DNA from: Bacteroidales bacterium UBA5342
GTDB lineage: Bacteria > Bacteroidota > Bacteroidia > Bacteroidales > UBA5342
Reading direction: 5' to 3'
Assembly (NCBI GenBank): GCA_002408065.1
Contig: DHQI01000108.1
Coordinates: 34,583-53,563, forward strand
Length of the DNA stretch: 18,981 bases
The position numbers and the translations under genes are program-made. This document shows positions 14,772 to 18,981 of this stretch, piece after piece; the stretch's first letter is position 1; each line of letters opens with the position of its first letter. The notes beneath the pieces are model-generated. The model had not been told where the DNA came from and made no database searches. It was given only the letters and a program-made list of their open reading frames with translations.

Positions 14772-15529
14772 TACAATTCCTCCTTGAGTTGTTTCACTTC
14801 CTCTTTCAATTCTTTTATGCGCACATTAATAGCGATCTGCTCACTGATACGGTCTTCTTTTTTTATTTTCATTTGCAAGCCAGCAATGGCTTGGTTTAAG
14901 GTTTCAATTTTATTCAGCTTTTGGACATCCTCCTGCGAACGCTTGCCATCACGCACTTGGTAGCTATTATTGACTTGTGCTATTTGCCAGGCTATAATGG
15001 CTCTGATATAGCTTTGGTAAAGCGTTTTCAGGTTGGTTTTATCCAGCTGAGCAAAGTGTAATTGCTTTAGAAACTCGTGCAAAATTGATGTGCTATATGA
15101 ATACATTATAGGTGCTGTGATGTAATTCTCTTCTATCACGCGCTTAGTGGCATCATTAGCTGCAATACGCTTGGTGCTGGCGTTTAGCATCAGGTGTGTG
15201 TCATTATAAGCAATCAATAACAAATGGTGCGGCAAATACTTTTGAAGGATTTCACAACACTTGACAGCTAGAGCCTCAAAATTGCTTTCTGCGAACGAAA
15301 TAGCAATGATTATGACTTCCTTATAGGACTCTTTTTTGTCCTCATAGACCGATACATTCGTGGTTTCCGGTTTTAGGCTGGCCACTATCTGCATGGTCAT
15401 ATTGGTCGTATTTTCCAGAAAACGCTTTTCAGCACTCAGCAAGGGTACTTTGTCCAAAAAGAAAGCTTTTGTCAGGCGCTTGCTCAACGTAGATTGTGGC
15501 GGTAGCGCAAAGAGTTCATTTAGCTTCAT
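14771..15529 (-). CDS. DUF4391 protein
   Basis: This protein of about 252 residues resembles the DUF4391 family. It starts with KLNELFALPPQSTLSKRL, then KRFLENTTNMTMQIVASLKP and a strand-rich core (VIIIAISF; HHLLLIAYND). It ends in a charged coiled coil (about 205-253, INVRIKELKEEVKQLKEEL). I recall this family lying next to SNF2-type helicases and type III Mod/Res genes, as here; its biochemical role is not established. The ATG at 15529 is preferred. A GTG one codon earlier (15532) is also possible, 1 nt after the helicase stop. The next gene starts in the stop codon (TAATG). A role as an adaptor between helicase and methyltransferase is plausible but inferred. Confidence 0.85.
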   Translation of the reverse strand: MKLNELFALPPQSTLSKRLTKAFFLDKVPLLSAEKRFLENTTNMTMQIVASLKPETTNVSVYEDKKESYKEVIIIAISFAESNFEALAVKCCEILQKYLPHHLLLIAYNDTHLMLNASTKRIAANDATKRVIEENYITAPIMYSYSTSILHEFLKQLHFAQLDKTNLKTLYQSYIRAIIAWQIAQVNNSYQVRDGKRSQEDVQKLNKIETLNQAIAGLQMKIKKEDRISEQIAINVRIKELKEEVKQLKEEL

Positions 15530-15533
15530 CACA

Positions 15534-18500
15534 CTATTTTATTATCAGGTAAGACACCAGTTCCAGTTCGGCACCACGCCCGGCAGAATCGGCCGCAAGA
15601 GCTGTCCCTTCGGGGTTGAGCAAAGAGTCTAAAGTCAACTCCTCTTTCACACCTGTAATCTCACGTATGGCTTGGTTCAGTAGCTCTACATAAGTGCCTA
15701 CCTTGCGTTGTCCTTGTGTTTCGTGATTGTAAGCACTCACCTGTGCTTGCTGCACCGCATAGCTCCCCATACACAGCTTGCGGAAATAGTCTAAGGCCAT
15801 TTTACTGCCCGAGGGCTTTATGGTGTATTGGCCATCTTTGCTAATATAAACCAGATAATAAGGGCGGATGATATTGTTATAACCAAGCCCTTCTATATTC
15901 TTACGGTCTTTTAAGCAAAAAAGCACGCCCTCTTTTATTTCATCCAAATTGGATTCTACCACTGCATACGATCCTGGTGGAATGAGTTTTAACGCCTCCA
16001 AATCTTCATCCGAACTATTCTCAATATCTATTTTAAAGTCATTAAACGTCAAATCGGTTATAGAAATATTGCCCTGAACATCCTCCAGGTCTATCACTTG
16101 TTTCTGCAACTGCTTTAGTTGGCGTTTACGATAATCCAAATCTTGCATTTCCTTGCTATTCTTGGTCATCATATTCTCTTCCCCCGTAGCGGACACATCG
16201 AGCATCACCATACGCCCTTGCACACGAGCAATCAAATCCATCAAGCTATCGAGCTCTACATTGGGAAAGAAGTTAACCAACTGTATGCGCTCATTGGTCG
16301 ATCCTATACGGTCTATACGCCCAAAACGCTGAATAATGCGTACGGGATTCCAGTGAATGTCATAATTGACCAAGTAGTCGCAATCCTGAAGATTTTGTCC
16401 TTCGGAAATACAGTCGGTACATATCAGGATATCAATTTCTTCTGTAGCTTCAGGTGTTAGTGTTTCGCGTTTCTTTGACTTTGGCGAGAAGTTGTTTAAA
16501 ACCGAAATCAAATCCCCTTTTACGCCCGGCATATTTGTTTTATTATCACCAGAACCAGTGACGAGGGCTGCATAAAGGGCTTCTTCTTCTTTTATCCATT
16601 CCGCTATTTCATTATAAAGGTACTTGGCCGTATCAGCAAAAGCTGTAAATACAATAACTTTCTTATTATCTGCATTAATTGGCGCTTCTACTTTGGATTT
16701 AACGATATGCTTTAACTGTTGCAGTTTAGCATCTCTATCCGCATTAATCAGCTTGATATTGGCAAGTAAATTATTTAAAATACGCTGATCTTTCTGCAAA
16801 TCTTGACGCCAACGTATTTGATCAACATCTTGCACTAGCACCTTGATTTTACCACCTACTAAATAATCTTCCAATTCCACATCATCAATATCAATATCCA
16901 AAATGCCAAAATCAGTATCTAAGCGCCCATTTTGGTGCTCTTCTATCTGGCTTAAGTTAGCATCAATAAACTGGATCAACTTATCCAAGGTGATACGAAA
17001 TGAATTAATGGAGCTCTCTAAGCGTTTGAGTAAGTTGACACGCATTAAGTAGATCAAACTTTGTTCGCGATCCACCATTCGAAACACACTGCCGGTGGCT
17101 GTTTCCATATCATACTTTTCTTCGTACTCTTCTCGCTTTTCGCTACGGACATAAGCCAAAGGCGAATAAGCAGCCAGTGTCAAAGTGCTGATTTCATCGT
17201 ACAGCTGAACGATATCTTTGAATTGATTTTGACTATCAATATCAGGTTTAAGGGTAATTGGCGATAAGCGTTCGGGAAATTTACCGATATCAGTCGTGTC
17301 ATAATATTTCTCTATATGCTTACGCGAGCGCGCAATGGTTAGCATATCCAGTATTTTGAAATAATTGCCATCCAAACGACTCATCAGATCAGAAGCACTG
17401 TACTCTTCAGGGCGTGTATTTTTGTACCATTGCGAGAAACGGCGCTGCGAGTCTTTCATCACCTGATTGATACTCTGAATACCAAAAGGCAAAAATGCTC
17501 GGTCATCACCTTCCGTAATAAAAGCAATCTGATTTTTCAGGTCATTCATTCGGTTGTTTACTGGTGTGGCCGAAAGCATCAGTACTTTAGTACGAATATT
17601 GGACTTTATCACATCATCCATCAAGCGCTTGTAACGCGACATTTTCTTTTTTCCCGGGTTGTTTCTAAAATTATGCGATTCGTCAATCACCACCAGGTCA
17701 TAATTACCCCAGTTGATAGAACGCAAATCAATATCACCAGAAAGCCCTTTTTCGCGCGACAAATCGGTATGGTTAAGCACATCATAGTTCAAGCGATCAG
17801 CTTCAAGGATATTTCGCTTATCATTTTGCTTATATAGCGTCCAGTTATCGCGTAGCTTTTTGGGGGCTAAGACCAATATGCGACTATTCCGCAGCTGATA
17901 ATATTTGATTACCCCAAGTGCTTCAAAGGTTTTACCCAAACCGACACTATCGGCAATAATACAACCACCATAGGTTTCAATTTTATCGATAGCCCCAATT
18001 ACAGCATCTTTTTGAAAATTGTAGAGCATCGACCATATTACCGAATCTTTAAAGCCTACACGTTTTAGTTTTTCATCTGCCCGCTCATTAATGGTCGAAA
18101 AATTAAATATTTCACGCATCGAATACTTGTAAATAGCCTCACCCGAGTGCTCTTTCAAGCCTAATTCCAGAGCTGAAAGCAACTGTATTTTGATGTCTTT
18201 TTTGCTATGCTCCCAAGCTGTTTCAAACATAAGCAGAAAAGCTCCTTGATCATCAGGGTAAGAAAGTATTGCCATTTCTTCAGAAGATGGTAATTTACCA
18301 ATAGTAATAGCATCAAGTGGATCAACGCCTAAGTTATACACCAATGTTTGTTCCGGGTTTTTAATAATGATAAGGTTCAGGTTAGCATTCTTACCATAAC
18401 GCAACTCAGACTTAGTTTTTATATTTTCAGAAACAGTAGAAGTCTTATATTTACGATTTAAATCTTTCCGGAGAACATACTCACGCTCTGATTCCAGCAG

Positions 18501-18707
18501 TTGAAATTCTTCTAAATCATTTTCAGAATAAGACAGTAGAATTTTCACTTTTTCAGCAATAGAGAAGAAGGTCTTAAGCTCAAATAATGCAGCAACAGTA
18601 AGCCGCGTCACGCTGATACGAATTTCCGATTCAGGGCTAATTTTTTCTAATAATTCATCTTTAAGTCGTGTGGTTTTATTGTCAATTATTTTCATTAATT
18701 GTAGCAT
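15534..18707 (-). CDS. SNF2-type helicase/ATPase of the extended type III system
   Basis: This 1057-residue superfamily 2 ATPase has SNF2-like motifs: Q-motif-like YNFQKDAV (229-236), Walker A IADSVGLGKT (251-260), APKKLRDNW (281-289), motif II DESH (342-345) and motif III LSATPVNNR (378-386). Its second RecA domain has KVIVFTAFADTAKYL (683-697), CTDCISEGQNLQDCDYLVN (763-781) and motif VI IIQRFGRIDRIGS (791-803). The N-terminal 200 residues may be a degenerate phospholipase D-like domain, but no HKD motif is visible, so this is tentative. The C-terminal 250 residues are uncharacterised. It is the first gene of a five-gene operon with a -7 box at 18736-18743. SNF2 translocases act on double-stranded DNA in several defence systems. 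Met5 (18695) is an alternative start. Confidence 0.93.
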   Translation of the reverse strand: MLQLMKIIDNKTTRLKDELLEKISPESEIRISVTRLTVAALFELKTFFSIAEKVKILLSYSENDLEEFQLLESEREYVLRKDLNRKYKTSTVSENIKTKSELRYGKNANLNLIIIKNPEQTLVYNLGVDPLDAITIGKLPSSEEMAILSYPDDQGAFLLMFETAWEHSKKDIKIQLLSALELGLKEHSGEAIYKYSMREIFNFSTINERADEKLKRVGFKDSVIWSMLYNFQKDAVIGAIDKIETYGGCIIADSVGLGKTFEALGVIKYYQLRNSRILVLAPKKLRDNWTLYKQNDKRNILEADRLNYDVLNHTDLSREKGLSGDIDLRSINWGNYDLVVIDESHNFRNNPGKKKMSRYKRLMDDVIKSNIRTKVLMLSATPVNNRMNDLKNQIAFITEGDDRAFLPFGIQSINQVMKDSQRRFSQWYKNTRPEEYSASDLMSRLDGNYFKILDMLTIARSRKHIEKYYDTTDIGKFPERLSPITLKPDIDSQNQFKDIVQLYDEISTLTLAAYSPLAYVRSEKREEYEEKYDMETATGSVFRMVDREQSLIYLMRVNLLKRLESSINSFRITLDKLIQFIDANLSQIEEHQNGRLDTDFGILDIDIDDVELEDYLVGGKIKVLVQDVDQIRWRQDLQKDQRILNNLLANIKLINADRDAKLQQLKHIVKSKVEAPINADNKKVIVFTAFADTAKYLYNEIAEWIKEEEALYAALVTGSGDNKTNMPGVKGDLISVLNNFSPKSKKRETLTPEATEEIDILICTDCISEGQNLQDCDYLVNYDIHWNPVRIIQRFGRIDRIGSTNERIQLVNFFPNVELDSLMDLIARVQGRMVMLDVSATGEENMMTKNSKEMQDLDYRKRQLKQLQKQVIDLEDVQGNISITDLTFNDFKIDIENSSDEDLEALKLIPPGSYAVVESNLDEIKEGVLFCLKDRKNIEGLGYNNIIRPYYLVYISKDGQYTIKPSGSKMALDYFRKLCMGSYAVQQAQVSAYNHETQGQRKVGTYVELLNQAIREITGVKEELTLDSLLNPEGTALAADSAGRGAELELVSYLIIK

Positions 18708-18735
18708 TGGTGTGTTTTAGGAATCCCAAAACTAA

Positions 18736-18743
18736 CAAAAATA
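18736..18743 (-). promoter_or_regulatory. Candidate -7 promoter box for the helicase operon
   Basis: On the minus strand this reads TATTTTTG, an exact TAnnTTTG match 28 bp upstream of the helicase ATG. It predicts a short leader of about 20-25 nt. A matching -33 TTTG is not obvious. It would drive the five-gene operon. Confidence 0.5.
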
Positions 18744-18826
18744 TCCATCCATTATTCTCTGAAGCGGTGAAAATGTGGGAATTGTTGAAAAGTAGTGCGT
18801 AGAATGCATACAGAATATGCCCCAAA

Positions 18827-18854
18827 GCCGCGCAACTATTGAAACAAGCGCGGC
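18827..18854. repeat. GC-rich inverted repeat upstream of the helicase operon
   Basis: GCCGCGC (18827-18833) and GCGCGGC (18848-18854) are perfect 7-bp arms around a 14-nt loop, in otherwise AT-rich DNA. Neither strand has a U-run after it, so it is a weak terminator. It lies about 85-110 bp upstream of the -7 box and could be an operator, or a hairpin ending a neighbouring transcript through another mechanism. Confidence 0.45.
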
Positions 18855-18981
18855 ATAAATTAAAAATTACCGCACTTTTTCCTGCTTTTGCTTATTGGGT
18901 AAGCGCATTTCTCTACTTTGGATAATATTGAAGCTAAAAATAAGCAACTTTTAGGGCGCTTTTTTAAATCGACCTTTCGGT

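Larger units (their letters stand above)
18708..18981. other. Gene-free right end of the window
   Basis: No gene is visible to the right of the helicase start. The stretch contains the -7 box, the GC-rich inverted repeat, a small stem GCTTA-TTGGG-TAAGC (about 18890-18904), and near the end ttttagggcgc (18949-18959), the inverted counterpart of 380-390. Confidence 0.5.

Overview
The window looks like an accessory defence island from a Bacteroidota chromosome or integrated element. The reasons are: AT-rich DNA (about 40% GC by eye), little use of Shine-Dalgarno sites, several boxes matching the Bacteroidota -7 promoter element TAnnTTTG, and protein families typical of that phylum (for example a HipA-like kinase with an N-terminal CxxC...HxxC segment). 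No rRNA, tRNA, integrase, transposase or CRISPR array was seen. All real genes except one small helix-turn-helix gene lie on the minus strand, so the island is transcribed right to left.

Layout from the right (promoter-proximal) end. A tightly packed five-gene operon begins at 18707: a SNF2-type helicase, a DUF4391 protein, a membrane-anchored pentapeptide-repeat protein, a KAP-family P-loop NTPase, and a PD-(D/E)XK nuclease. Its junctions are a gap of a few bases or overlaps of 1 to 8 bases. After a 98-bp gap holding a near-perfect 30-bp palindrome comes a type III modification methyltransferase (mod). Next is a 369-bp gene-free stretch with a promoter-like box, a short structured RNA candidate and a terminator-like hairpin, then an Abi_2 (AbiD/AbiF-type HEPN) gene, then the type III restriction subunit (res). 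Two unrecognised small genes follow (3744-2710). Last on this strand is a tripartite hipB-hipS-hipT toxin-antitoxin operon, preceded by three evenly spaced palindromic operator candidates. At the far left are one excisionase-like HTH gene on the plus strand and a 164-bp-period direct repeat.

How the parts may work together. Mod and Res should form a type III restriction-modification system. The SNF2 helicase and DUF4391 protein probably belong to the same extended system, since I recall DUF4391 genes being found beside helicases and type III methyltransferases. The pentapeptide, KAP and nuclease genes are more AT-rich and look like a cassette inserted into that operon, possibly a separate membrane-tethered NTPase/nuclease defence module. 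The Abi_2 gene splits mod from res and has an arrangement of promoter, small RNA, terminator and toxin gene. That layout recalls type III toxin-antitoxins and the RNA-antitoxin AbiF systems. HipBST is an independent kinase toxin-antitoxin. The most novel candidates are the putative RNA antitoxin upstream of the Abi_2 gene, the pentapeptide-KAP-nuclease cassette, and the composite architecture as a whole.
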